Origin: Corallochytrium limacisporum
Lineage: Eukaryota > Opisthokonta
DNA: 64,000 nucleotides
Assembly: GCA_002811645.1 (NCBI GenBank)
Contig: PDIP01000072.1
Coordinates: 1-64,000 of the forward strand
Direction: 5' to 3'
The position numbers were made by a program, and so were the translations under genes. Below the pieces are notes generated by a model. It saw only the letters and a list, made by a program, of their open reading frames with translations, was not told where the DNA came from and did not search any database. Positions 39,394-49,792 of this stretch are shown piece after piece (position 1 is the stretch's first letter; each line of letters starts with the position of its first letter).

Positions 39394-40956
39394 TTACAAG
39401 TGGACATGGGCCGCCTTGCGGACCCAGTCCAAAGTGGAGTTGATGAGTGGAGGATAGCGTGTGTTGGTGAGCCACTCACCGCCCTCGGAGCGGGCAGCGA
39501 CCGCCTTCTGGTGGCTAAATACATTGAACGAGTGATCACCGTGGTAGCCTCCGCCAACACCGGAGGGACCGACACCGCCGAACGGAAGTTCCTTGATCGC
39601 AGCGTGGATCAGAGTATCGTTGACAACGGCACCGCCGGACGAAGTGTAGTCCAGGACCTGCTGAATGTTAACCTTGTTCCCGCTGAAGATGTACAGAGCG
39701 AGTGGCTTGTCGCGGTCGTTAATGAAGGTGATGGCCTCGTCGATGGACTCGCAGTCGATCATGGGGAGAATGGGTCCAAAGATCTCGTCCTGCATGACCT
39801 CGGACGCCGGGTCGACGTGCGCCATGACAGTCGGGGCAACGTAGCGGTCAGTGGCGCGATATTCACCACCGAGGACAACATCCTGCTTCTGCCCTTCAAT
39901 CATGCGCACCTGGCGCTCAAAGTGGCGGTTAGTGGCAATGCGGCCGTAGTCCCCAGAGGAACCGGGGTCCTCGGTGTAGAACACGGTAATGGCATTCTTG
40001 AGTTCGGCAGCGAGCTCCTCCTGCATGTCACGGGGGCACAGCACGTAATCACAAGCGATGCAAGTTTGTCCGGCGTTGAACCATCGACCCATAGTAATGC
40101 GACGGGCAGCATTCTTCAGGTTCGCACCGCGGTCAATGATGGTGGGGGACTTACCACCCAATTCTAGCAGGGTTGGGGTCAAGTTCTCAGCAGCGGCGCG
40201 TTGGACGATGCGACCGACCGTACCGTTGCCGGTGTACGCAATAAAGTCCCACTTTTCCTTGAGAAGTGCGCTTGTACCCTCCGCATCGGCCTGAACGATG
40301 GAGTAGGCATCGGAATCGAGGTAACGGTGCATTGTATCCTCGAAAGTCTGAGCGACAGCCTCAGAGACTTCGGAAGGCTTAATGATGGCAGTGTTACCGG
40401 CAGCAATGGCACCAATCAAAGGAATGGCAGTAAGCTGCACGGGGTAGTTCCAGGCACCAATGACAAGGACATTGCCGTACGGGTCGGGTTTGATCTGGGT
40501 GGAGTACGCAGCGAAAACGATGCCAGGGTTGACTTTGGTGCCCTTGACGAGGCGGTGAACATTCTTGTAGAGGTAGGCAGCCTCGCTCATCACCATGCCG
40601 GTCTCCAACATGACACCCTCAGACTTGCTCTTGCCCAGGTCATGCTTCAGGGCTTCCAGCCAAAGATCTTCGTTGTCGCTGATCCACGCATAGGCAGCCT
40701 TAAGCTGCTCCTTGCGGTACTCCACAGGGATTGTCTTTCCCGTCTTGAAGGTGCCCCGAGTCTTGGCAACGATCTCTGGGATCTGGTTGATAGGAGTCAA
40801 CCTCAGGCCTTCTTCGTTCGTGGGCGCGGTCTGCGCGGCAGTGGAGCGGTTACGACGGAGAGCCATGATCGCACTGCCGGCCATGCCAGTGCGGAGCGTC
40901 TGGCTGGCGGTTGATCCGACACGGGCCACGGAATGTTTTGCAAAAGTGGACAACAT
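39394..40956 (-). CDS. Aldehyde dehydrogenase, ALDH3 type
   Basis: The product is 520 residues. It oxidises aldehydes to acids with NAD(P)+. The first about 45 residues are Ser/Ala/Arg-rich and free of acids (LSTFAKHSVARV, MALRRNRSTAA), which suggests mitochondrial import. Family blocks are intact: IGAWNYPVQL (catalytic Asn), LLELGGKSPTII (general-base Glu), WFNAGQTCIACDY (catalytic Cys, about residue 300), QDEIFGPILP, and PFGGVGPSGVGGGYHG then FSHQKAV. Similarity is closest to class 3 fatty-aldehyde dehydrogenases, but no hydrophobic C-terminal anchor is seen. TATAAATA lies about 130-136 nt upstream. With FATP in the window, a lipid-aldehyde role is possible but not shown. Confidence 0.93.
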   Translation of the reverse strand: MLSTFAKHSVARVGSTASQTLRTGMAGSAIMALRRNRSTAAQTAPTNEEGLRLTPINQIPEIVAKTRGTFKTGKTIPVEYRKEQLKAAYAWISDNEDLWLEALKHDLGKSKSEGVMLETGMVMSEAAYLYKNVHRLVKGTKVNPGIVFAAYSTQIKPDPYGNVLVIGAWNYPVQLTAIPLIGAIAAGNTAIIKPSEVSEAVAQTFEDTMHRYLDSDAYSIVQADAEGTSALLKEKWDFIAYTGNGTVGRIVQRAAAENLTPTLLELGGKSPTIIDRGANLKNAARRITMGRWFNAGQTCIACDYVLCPRDMQEELAAELKNAITVFYTEDPGSSGDYGRIATNRHFERQVRMIEGQKQDVVLGGEYRATDRYVAPTVMAHVDPASEVMQDEIFGPILPMIDCESIDEAITFINDRDKPLALYIFSGNKVNIQQVLDYTSSGGAVVNDTLIHAAIKELPFGGVGPSGVGGGYHGDHSFNVFSHQKAVAARSEGGEWLTNTRYPPLINSTLDWVRKAAHVHL

Positions 40957-41084
40957 GATTAAAGTCTGCTTGTGTGGTATGTGTGTGTGTGACTAACAGT
41001 TTGTTTTTGCGTTTGCTCAAAGTGAACTTTGTTGGGCATTAACTTCCCTTCTTCCAACAAACTCCACAACAACAGATATCAGTC

Positions 41085-41092
41085 TATTTATA
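41085..41092 (-). promoter_or_regulatory. TATA box of the ALDH gene
   Basis: Perfect minus-strand TATAAATA about 130-136 nt upstream of the ATG at 40956. Confidence 0.5.
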
Positions 41093-41476
41093 TCCTGCCA
41101 GTCTCGAGACCATCCCGTACAATACCTTCTTCTGTACCTGTCGTATTCTGAACACTTGATCATGGTAGTGCACACGCTATTCAACGAGTTGACGTCTACA
41201 ATGGAACAAAGGCTCCCGAATCTCCCATACCGAAACGCAAACAAATCTGAACCAAAACACGCCTCTCCCGTAGGATCTGGACACCAAGCTCACCAGGGTT
41301 CTAAGGGCCCAACCAAAAAGAAGGAAAGAAGAGAAAAAAAAAAGGAGGGGGAGTAGGGGGAGGGGGGTTGCCGAATGACCACACAAAACACCTAACAGAT
41401 CTTCATGAGTTAACCCCCCGACGCAAGAAAATGTTAAAAATAAAAAACTTGGGAAGGGCACTGGTGACGGGCAGGG

Positions 41477-41527
41477 CGTGTGCGTGTGCGTGTGCGTGTG
41501 CGTGTGCGTGCGTGTGTGTGTGTGTGT
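41477..41527. repeat. GTGTGC/GT microsatellite
   Basis: Tandem GTGTGC units grading into pure GT over about 50 bases. Confidence 0.85.
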
Positions 41528-42449
41528 AACCACCACAAAAAATACGGGGACCTACCCTAACATCCCCGCCCCCCTCCCGCCGGTACGCAATGGCACACCG
41601 AGCTCTTATCCGTTCTTTCCCGTTCCCAATGCCGCGGCAAAAAAAAAAAAGAGGAAAACCGTACGGTCCCAAGCGGAGCGGACAGAAGGGGGAACCCAAG
41701 CGTTTAAAAATAAAAAGAAAAAGAAAAAAAGAAAGAAGGAGAAAACGAACCCCCCCCTCAGAAAAAAATGGAAAAGAGAAAGGAGGGAGTGTAAGGGAGA
41801 GAAAACAAAAGGGAAAAAAGAATAGAAAGAAAAAAGGGAAAAAAAGCCACAGAGGGGAAACGTTTCACTTTGTGTCCAGGAAAGGGAACAAAAAGAATGA
41901 GTTTCTTTAAAAAAAATGGGACATCCAAAGACCCACAAGAGCCAGACAGGACATCCCCCTGAAACCAACCAAGCCCAAAAGGCAAGGGGGGAGCCAGAGG
42001 TGGGTCCAAGAGGGAAACCTTGCAAGAAAAAGTTAGAGCCACAGACACACAGTGGATACCCGACCGACCCATAGAGAGAAGGCAGTGGTAGAGCCGACGG
42101 TGCCCCAGCAGTCCATAGTCAGACAGACACCTTGCCCCCTCCCCCCCCCTCTCTCTCTCTCCTTCTGTCCTTCTCCAGGAACCGGGGAAGAGGAAGGAAG
42201 AGAAGGAAAAGCAAAAAAAAAATCTTTTCGCGAACCAAAATCCGCACACTCGCTCTCTGTCTCTTTCTCTCTTTCTTTCTTTTATCTGTCTCCCACTCCC
42301 GTCCGTTCACTATGGCACCAAAGGTTCAACAGTGGAGCGGGACTAGGCAAGGAGGACGAGGAGGGTTCTCCTTGCGACGAAGAGAGATATGCAAAAACTG
42401 CCAGCACTCTCTCACTCACTGCGTTCGGGGGCCCTGCTTTTGCAAAAAC

Positions 42450-42540
42450 TCACTCTCTCTCTCTCTACTCTCCCTCTCTGTCTCTCTCCCTCTACTCTCC
42501 CTCTCTACTCTCCCTCTCTCTACTCCACCTTTCTGTCTCA
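42450..42540. repeat. CT-rich microsatellite tract
   Basis: About 90 bases of CT repeats with recurring TACTCTCCCT words, an imperfect 10-12-bp higher-order repeat. Confidence 0.75.
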
Positions 42541-44510
42541 GTAACTCTGGTCTCTGTTTATCGCGCCGCAGTTGTGCTAGTGTCCCCCCCCCTCCCCCCA
42601 TCTCGCCCGATCAACCACAGCTCTCCCCTCTCTCCCCCCCCTCCCCCCCCTTCCAAACCTTTCGGCCATTCATTTTATACATTGGGTATATGCACAGTCA
42701 AACTGATAAGAATTTTTCTGGACAAGTTGCCCTGACACAATTCCGAATCATGAGCAAACGGGGCCACCGATGCCGCAAATGGCTCGGATTGGAGACACAG
42801 GTCCTACGGACAACTAAGAGTTTTTATCGGGCACCGTCTTAGTAATTAATCCATGAGAGCATTACAGAGTGGATATATCGTCTTGGGTATCTTTCTATAA
42901 CCCCGACTCATAGATGGGGGTTTACAAGTCGCAATCCGGTGAGACACGAACATGTCGGATAGGTCTCTGTAATTCGTCAAATCCACGGGACCATATTAAA
43001 TGTACTGGAGCCATAGTTTATATCAGGACTACTATGCCCTCCATTCCTCCCAGTGACCAATGCAACTCCTGGCACCTGGCGGGGACAGCTTCCGCGGGTA
43101 ATGCGTAGAGAGATCAGCACACGACCGTTCAGGAGCACAGCCAAGACCCGGTCCACATTGCCTGATTGTTTGTGACCCTGAACATCGTCTTCCATCTGCT
43201 GATATGAAATGCTTAGGTGTTTTCGTTTGTAATAGACCTTTAGCTGCCCATGTATCAGCATGGCGATCGTTTCCCAGCCATCGCGTGACCACGTCCACAC
43301 AACAGTGCCTCAGAACGGCTCCTGATCATGACCGAAATCTACGGTGCCAACAAAGTGAAGTATAAGGGAAGGCCCCTAATCCTCACTGTCGCTCACACTC
43401 TCTGTGCCTCCAGTACTGCGCAATTCCTTTTACTGGTGTTGGCCAGATGTCACACTCAACCTCTCAACTTTGTCCTTGGTTTGCCATTGTCGCCCAAAGG
43501 GTTCTTCGCGGTTTGGTCTTAAGGTCCTTGGTGAGTTCACCGCTGATCGTCTGTCGCAAGGGAAGGGAAGGGCGGCCGCCGCGGGGAAGTACGAGTGAGG
43601 AAACAAAGCGCGAAAGTGACGGGGCAGGCGTTTGTACTTTTTTCTTTGTTACACTCCAAAGATTTTATACAAAGTATGTCCAGCCACCCTGCCATTTTAT
43701 TTCAAGTGCGCAGTTGGTATGCGTAATAGTGCGTGTGCTTTGGTGGGGGGGTTTCAGAGTTTGCTTCCGGGGGAAGAAAGTGTACGTGTATCCAGGCACA
43801 CGGAAGACCTCAGTGTCGGTGTTGCGGGGGACCGTTCCGTGTCGTCCTTTACATTACGCGGCGCGGGGGTGTTTGGCTTCAGGAGAGAAAGGGAGGCTCT
43901 CCGTGTGAGTGATGTGCATGTGGGTGTCGATCTCTTCCTCTTTCTGCTTCATCAGTTGTGCGCCACCAACTCTTGTGTCGCCCTCACTCCTTGTCCCGCT
44001 ACCAAAGACAGTACCGGGGAAGCAGCGAGCCCAGCTTTTGGGGCATGGCTCCTGTGGCGCAATAATACCGGGGCCTGCGAGTGCGGCAGTGACGACACAG
44101 AGAGCTTTAAGGCGGAGGGGAGCGCAGGGGAGCGGGTTGTTCTTGGCCAGTTGGCCGGCCCCCCCTCTCCTGATCCCGAGCCGCACAACCAATGCTTTCT
44201 CTGCTGATAATACGGAAAAAGGCGAGCCCGAAGTGACAGCCCAGTGGTTCGGGACCCGAAGGACCCTCGCGGGAAAAACGGGCACCCAACAGGGGCCTCC
44301 CCGGGCCGGGGGATTTAAAAATAGGCCCCGAGCGACAGGGGAGTGCGTTGGCGAGTAGGGATGCGGAGTTTGCTAAACGAGGCGTGTAATGTGTTTGTTC
44401 TTGATTGTGATTTTTTAAAAAATGGTGGTTGGAAAAGATCAGTCATGATTCATATGTGTCTCTTTGGAGATCCGGCGCGTTTTGATTCCCTTAGTCTTGC
44501 CTTTAGGGTC

Positions 44511-44554
44511 GGTTCTGGATCATGGACTGATTGGTTCTGGATCATGGACTGATT
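44511..44554. repeat. 22-bp tandem duplication
   Basis: Two adjacent identical 22-bp units beginning GGTTCTGGATC, ending just downstream of the stop of the CDGSH-GltS gene; probably in or near its 3' untranslated region. Confidence 0.85.
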
Positions 44555-44577
44555 AGCTATGATCCACTGTCCAGCAC

Positions 44578-46236
44578 TTACAGAACACCCGCATACGGCA
44601 CGCCGGACAGGTAGTGCATATCCTTCTTCCAGGTCACCAGGTCGTCCAAGCAGAAATCACTGAAACTTTTGTGTCCACAGGCGCGAGCGAGTAGCTGCAT
44701 CTGGTGCACACTGCCTTCAAAGAAGTTGGTCAGTTGCTTCGCACTCTTCTCGACGTTTACTTTGACACGCAGTTTAGGGTCCATTGTCGCGATGCCCGCA
44801 GGGCACATGTTGGTGTTGCACATGCGCGCAGCGATACAACCAATCGACTGCAGAGCCGAGTTAGCCACAGCAATGCCATCAGCCCCCAGGGCGAGGGCCT
44901 TCACAAAGTCTGCGGGTATACGCAGGCCGCCTGTAGCGATTAGGGTGACGTTGCGACCGACACCCTTAGCATCCAGGTGCCTACGAGCCCGAGCTAGGGC
45001 AGGAATTGTCGGTACGGAAATGTGATCACGGAAGATGGCCGGGGCGGCTCCGGTACCACCGCCACGGCCGTCAATAATGATGTAGTCCGCACTGGCGGCC
45101 AAGGCAAAATCAATGTCCTTCTCGATATGCTGTGCAGACAGCTTGAAACCGATAGGGATCCCACCGGTAATGTCTCGGACGTGGTCTGCAACCTTCTTGA
45201 AATCTTCCGCACTATGTAGCTCCTTGAATGTTGGGGGACTGATAGCATCCTCGCCCTCCTTCAGTCCGCGAATCTGTGCAATCTTCGCCTTTACCTTGGC
45301 ACCGGGCAGGTGTCCACCGGTGCCTGTCTTGGCGCCCTGTCCTCCCTTGAAATGGAAAGCCTGCGCTTTCTTCACGACTTCGTCTGAGTAGCCGAACTCA
45401 GCACTGGCCAATTCATAGAAGTAGCGGCTGTTGTTCTGCTGCTCCTCCGGCAGGCTACCACCCTCACCGCTGCAGATGCCTGTTCCCGCTGCCTCGGCGC
45501 CCCTGGCCAGAGCGGTTTTTGCCTCCTCACTGATCGCACCGAAGCTCATGTCTGTGACAAACAGAGGGATCTTCAGGGTCAAAGGCTTCTTGGCCCTGGG
45601 TCCGATCACCAGCTCCGTTTTCACAGGCACGTCCTCCATTAGTGGTTTGGTGGCCATCTGGGCCGTTATGATCTGGATGTCGTCCCATTGCGGCAATGTC
45701 GGACGTGGTACGCCCATGGCCACCATTTCTCCGTGGCCGTGCAGGCCTTCGCCTCGTGCAAGGGCCTTAATTTGACCAATTGTAGGTTCTTCTGGAGTGG
45801 ATTCCGGATCACCTCTGGATCCGGCGGCCTGGACCTTGCCACCGGCGAGGTCTTCAATGTCACCGACCTCACTGTCCTTGATCTTGGCATGGGTGCCATC
45901 ACAGAACGGTTGATTACCCGTTTTCTTACATTGACAGAGGAAAACATCTTTGGACTCGTCCGGAGTGAACTTCATGGGCTTGAAGGCTGTCCCGGCATGG
46001 CTACCATCGCAGAAGGGCTGGTTCTTGCTAAGGCCGCACCTGCACCAGTAATAGTCCTTGCCAGCTTCGACCGATACCTTGGCAGGCTTTCTGGCCGCAA
46101 CTTTGGGGAGTTTGGTCATGGTCCTGAGTTGAGAGGTGTTCAGTACTGGGCTACGTGCAAACAGGGGAAATGCACGGTTGTAGTTGGACAGAATCAGTCT
46201 AGGGTTCATCAAACGGAACAGATCTCTCAAGGCCAT
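44578..46236 (-). CDS. Double-CDGSH / glutamate-synthase-like FMN fusion protein
   Basis: The product is 552 residues from the ATG at 46236; the frame to 46458 begins with GTG. Residues 1-40 are Arg-rich and amphipathic with almost no acids (MALRDLFRLMNPRL), a plausible mitochondrial presequence. Two CDGSH iron-sulfur motifs follow (about 60-80 and 97-117): CRC...PFCDGSH and CQC...PFCDGTH, each with the three Cys and one His that hold a 2Fe-2S cluster. From about 150 the protein matches the FMN-binding barrel of glutamate synthase, including FVTDMSFGAIS, SGEGG, QGAKTGTGGHLPG and IDGRGGGTGAAP. C-x5-C-x4-C at about 464-475 (IGCIAARMCNTNMCPAG) matches the 3Fe-4S ligands. The amidotransferase domain is absent, so it is probably an FMN oxidoreductase rather than full GOGAT. 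Confidence 0.88.
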   Translation of the reverse strand: MALRDLFRLMNPRLILSNYNRAFPLFARSPVLNTSQLRTMTKLPKVAARKPAKVSVEAGKDYYWCRCGLSKNQPFCDGSHAGTAFKPMKFTPDESKDVFLCQCKKTGNQPFCDGTHAKIKDSEVGDIEDLAGGKVQAAGSRGDPESTPEEPTIGQIKALARGEGLHGHGEMVAMGVPRPTLPQWDDIQIITAQMATKPLMEDVPVKTELVIGPRAKKPLTLKIPLFVTDMSFGAISEEAKTALARGAEAAGTGICSGEGGSLPEEQQNNSRYFYELASAEFGYSDEVVKKAQAFHFKGGQGAKTGTGGHLPGAKVKAKIAQIRGLKEGEDAISPPTFKELHSAEDFKKVADHVRDITGGIPIGFKLSAQHIEKDIDFALAASADYIIIDGRGGGTGAAPAIFRDHISVPTIPALARARRHLDAKGVGRNVTLIATGGLRIPADFVKALALGADGIAVANSALQSIGCIAARMCNTNMCPAGIATMDPKLRVKVNVEKSAKQLTNFFEGSVHQMQLLARACGHKSFSDFCLDDLVTWKKDMHYLSGVPYAGVL

Positions 46237-48308
46237 CAAACTTATGGCGCTCCGGATTATCCCAGTATTTCTGACAGGCCAAGAGGCTTTTATTATCCCC
46301 TTTGTCAGCGTCCCTTGATGTAGGTGATTGTTTCTTTCACCCGATCGGTCCGCTTTCACCTTATCGCTCCCTCCGTCCGTACCGCTATCTGCCCTCCTCG
46401 TCTTCTGTTTGGTTGGTTGCACGAAAGTGAAAAAACAGCGGTGGGACTCATAATGCACCAGGAATTCCTTGTCATACGCCTTATGAGAGTAGAAAGGCCT
46501 TCGAATCGGACGTGCCTAGTGCCCTGGATCTTTGTGTGCCCTTTCGTATTTGGCGCAAATTGGCAGAATACACATCATATTCCCATGGATTTCAAGGCCG
46601 AGGGCAACAACAGGACAGTCCTCGCCTTTACATGCACTTGTGTCCACAGGCCAGTATCCCCACCGTGTTAACCCACTATGCAACCATTTGACATCAAAAC
46701 AGCGAACGGGGATCGAAAATCAGTGCCACTACCACTCTGCTTCCAGTGTTGCTAATTGCGCAAAACCAAACATTGGGGACGTCCCTTTCTCTGAATCAAT
46801 GGTATCATCAACTATTTCACATCCGCCACATTGGTTCTCCATCACCATCTATGCCAACTCCCGCTACTCGTCATTTCATGGTTGTGGCGATGTGCTGAGG
46901 AGCTGTTGAAGATGTCCTGACGAGGCATTGGATGGTTCGTGTACGGTAGCGGTAGCATACGCGAAGTCCAGCCTGGAATCTGTTCCTCCAATCTCCGGCC
47001 TAAGCATTAATTCTACCCCGCACGGGCGTTGTTTGGGCAGTCAGGTCTCTTCTGTCGATCTCAGGTATTCGTTCCGCCCCGAGTCAGCGAAAGAAGCACG
47101 AAAGACTAACACTGGCACAGTAGCTTCCACCTTTCTCCATACTAACGCAAAATACTTTGGGTATACTCCTCTGGGCTCACAGGGACATTTTCGAGGGAAT
47201 CGATCGCTAAGCAAAAGAATACAATCCGAAGCACCTTGATGGAAGGACGGGCGTACCTCCCCGTTTTCCCCGGCGAAAAGAAAAGATAGACCTGGAGGGG
47301 CAGTGTGTGCTTCGTTGGGGCCGGCGATGGCCTGATCCCCCGACCGGCGGGTCCCATCTCTCTTCCCCTACCCCTTTTCCCCTCCCCCCCCTCCCTCTTC
47401 TTCGTTTCCTTCGTCCCCCCCCCNNNNNNNNNNNNNNNNNNNNNNNNNNNNNNNNNNNNNNNNNNNNNNNNNNNNNNNNNNNNNNNNNNNNNNNNNNNNN
47501 NNNNNNNNNNNNNNNNNNNNNNNNNNNNNNNNNNNNNNNNNNNNNNNNNNNNNNNNNNNNNNNNNNNNNNNNNNNNNNNNNNNNNNNNNNNNNNNNNNNN
47601 NNNACTTCTCCTGCCCCGGTCCCTCCTTCGCTGCTCATCTACCCGTCCCGCCCTTTCCTCTGTGACCTCTCTTTCCACAGTCTGAGCGCTCCGCACCGTC
47701 CTGCTGTTTGGCGAGAGGTCGGCAAGGGTGCAGCGTTGTGGTGCACAGAAACAGGTGCCGGCGGTACGCACTGTGTACATCACAGCGGAACGGACACTCA
47801 GCCGACTAAGAGAGCATGGCAGGGCATGCTAGATCCTCCCACAACCTCTGCAGTAATACCATTTAGAGATCATTCGGGATCAGTCGTGTCCATTTCATGT
47901 TTGAGCACAAGGGCCGGGCAAGGAGGCAATGGGCAATGTTGTAAATTGCGGAATTCAGTCACTACCACTTGACCAAAGCGCAATCGGTCGGGAGGTTGGA
48001 AGATCTACTGGACTCGAGAAGGCTGACTGAATAAAGATAACATCGACGTGTCTCACACCAACTGGTGGGTAGTGGGGTATTTTGGAGCGATGGACGACGA
48101 CTTTGTGTTCCAGGATCATGTCCTCGCAAAGGAACGAAAGCAACTTGTATACGATGGACCTATATTTCTACCTGACTGTACTACTCATTGTTGTCATTGT
48201 AACCTTTAATTTCGTAGCAACAGAAGCGGACAACACTGATACCAAGATAATGGTGAACCGGGGCACAGGCTTGCGTCGCATTGCAAATTCAAAGCCCAAA
48301 AGACCCGT
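46237..48308. other. 2-kb spacer containing an assembly gap
   Basis: Upstream of the CDGSH-GltS and pirin genes. No gene recognised. A C/T-rich stretch leads into a run of Ns. Confidence 0.4.
47424..47603. other. Assembly gap
   Basis: About 180 Ns, entered directly from a run of nine C. The sequencing appears to have stopped in a homopolymer; the true length is unknown. Confidence 0.99.
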
Positions 48309-48353
48309 GAGGGTGGTGGTTTCATCATTGCCGGCAGCGTCGGAAGTTCAAAC

Positions 48354-49211
48354 ATGGATGTACTTGATCCATTTTTGATGCTTGATCACATGGGGCCCGC
48401 AACTTATGGTCCCGGGGAAGGCATCGGTGCTCCTGATCATCCGCACCGCGGCTTTGAAACTGTCACGTACATCCTCGAGGGCGAAATGCAACACGAGGAC
48501 AGTGTTGGCAACAAAGGCCTGCTAAAGCCCGGTTGGTGCCAATGGATGACTGCGGGCAGTGGTGTCGTCCATAGCGAAATGCCCTCTGACAAGATTATGA
48601 AAGAAGGGGGAACGGTGGAAGGCTTTCAACTCTGGGTAAACCTGCCCGCTAAGGATAAGATGATCCCACCCAGATATCAAGACACGCCAGTGGAGAAGAT
48701 CCCAAAGATCAAGAGCGAGGATGGAAGGACAGACATTGTGGTGATTGCTGGAGAGAGCCATGGAACGAAGGCTTATATTGAAACACGGTCACCAATGTTG
48801 TATCTGGACATTAAGGTGGGTGCGGGTGCGAGGCACACTGAACCTGTTCCGAAGGATTTCAATGCTTTCTTCTATGTCTTCCGTGGCACAGGCAAAATCG
48901 CTGGTGAGAAGGTCGGTATTGGTAGCTACGGAAGGCTTGTCGACGGTGAGGCGATGGATGCTGAGGCGGACTCTGACAGCGGCGATAGCGGCCTCCGTTT
49001 CCTTCTGATCGGCGGACTGCCCCTGAACGAGCCGGTGGCCCGCTACGGACCGTTTGTGATGAATACGGAGGAACAAATTTACCAGGCCTTCGTAGACTTC
49101 CAAACAGGCCAGTTTGGCAAGATCGAGGGCAGCGAGAAACGTGCCAGACAAACGGAAGAGGCCCGGAAGATGCAGCAGCAGACGGGGCGATGGGAGCGTG
49201 ACGAGATGTGA
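48354..49211 (+). CDS. Pirin family protein (5' end uncertain)
   Basis: The product is 285 residues from the ATG at 48354. It is a bicupin pirin, an Fe-binding nuclear cofactor or quercetinase-type oxygenase. Visible motifs are DPFLMLDHMGP, APDHPHRGFETVTYILEGE (metal-binding HxHxxxE set) and WMTAGSGVVHSEMP. The pirin C-terminal domain follows, ending in a charged Gln/Arg helix. Homology clearly continues upstream of this ATG: the same frame from 48309 reads EGGGFIIAGSVG, the segment that precedes DPF in such pirins. That frame has a stop at 48237 and no upstream ATG, so the true N-terminus comes from a short intron or from a frameshift (candidate acceptors AAAG at 48291-48294 and 48299-48302). 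AATAAA lies about 57 nt after the stop. Confidence 0.88.
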   Translation: MDVLDPFLMLDHMGPATYGPGEGIGAPDHPHRGFETVTYILEGEMQHEDSVGNKGLLKPGWCQWMTAGSGVVHSEMPSDKIMKEGGTVEGFQLWVNLPAKDKMIPPRYQDTPVEKIPKIKSEDGRTDIVVIAGESHGTKAYIETRSPMLYLDIKVGAGARHTEPVPKDFNAFFYVFRGTGKIAGEKVGIGSYGRLVDGEAMDAEADSDSGDSGLRFLLIGGLPLNEPVARYGPFVMNTEEQIYQAFVDFQTGQFGKIEGSEKRARQTEEARKMQQQTGRWERDEM

Positions 49212-49267
49212 AGAATGTAGTGTGCACTGCATCCGTCACTTGTTATTGACCTTCCGCGATTAAGAAA

Positions 49268-49273
49268 AATAAA
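49268..49273 (+). terminator. Poly(A) signal AATAAA
   Basis: AATAAA about 57 nt after the pirin stop. Confidence 0.5.
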
Positions 49274-49792
49274 CGTTTGTACAATACTTTGAGTTCTCAA
49301 CATCTTCGCAATTGGTAAATCCCGCAGCCCAGGTGTCTGACCGGTAAGCTCTCCACCAGCCGTCATCACATCACAGAAGGTGTTCGTACTGGCAACCGCC
49401 TATCGTAATCATCCGGGCCTCCCCGAACCTAAAGTTGATTTCCCCCCTCCCCCTCCCCACCCGCCTGATGCAGAGGCGCCAAATCAATGCCTCCGGGACC
49501 CCACCGAAGGCGAGTACCCGCTGAGTTTTCGGTATCGGTGGCTCTCGCGTGCTCCTTCTTTGACGTAACGTTTGCACCACATGTATTTCAGAACGCATTC
49601 TGCGTCGATCCGTGTTTGTGGCACTTTATTTGTCCAATGGAAAATAAATTGACATTCCGTGTTCACGTGTATTTTGAATATTTCGAGGCGAAGGAAAGGA
49701 GAAGAGCAAACTCGAGGGCCGCAATCCTTAAACAATAGACTTGGAAGTGGTATTATTCACGAGGAAACACAAGAACAGACTATAACACAGAA
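49274..49792. other. Spacer between pirin and NC2-beta
   Basis: About 520 bp with no gene recognised. C-rich short tract at 49441-49462. A TATTTCGAG word at 49678-49686 sits about 110 nt before the NC2-beta ATG and may serve as its TATA-like box. Confidence 0.35.

Larger units (their letters stand above)
41093..44510. other. 3.4-kb low-complexity spacer
   Basis: No gene supported. Purine-rich A/G tracts (41317-41360 and 41636-41860), the GTGTGC repeat, pyrimidine CT tracts (42140-42175 and 42450-42540) and C runs (about 42584-42650) dominate. All long frames here consist of Lys/Arg/Glu or Ser/Pro/Leu low complexity. Confidence 0.5.

Noticed and set aside
39334-40914. Two long plus-strand frames antisense to ALDH
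   Set aside because: They follow the codon pattern of the ALDH gene and contain no recognisable protein.
42052-42842. Overlapping 227- and 236-codon frames in CT-rich DNA
   Set aside because: Ser/Leu/Pro repeats translated from a microsatellite.
45688-46323. 211-codon frame antisense to the CDGSH-GltS gene
   Set aside because: Antisense shadow without domain features.
47142-47972. Frames running through the first stretch of Ns
   Set aside because: Open only because the gap contains no stops.
48118-48378. Signal-anchor-like frame overlapping the pirin start
   Set aside because: Hydrophobic stretch MDLYFYLTVLL may be coincidental: its frame differs from pirin and its end overlaps the conserved pirin segment. 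Kept only as a possible source of an upstream exon.
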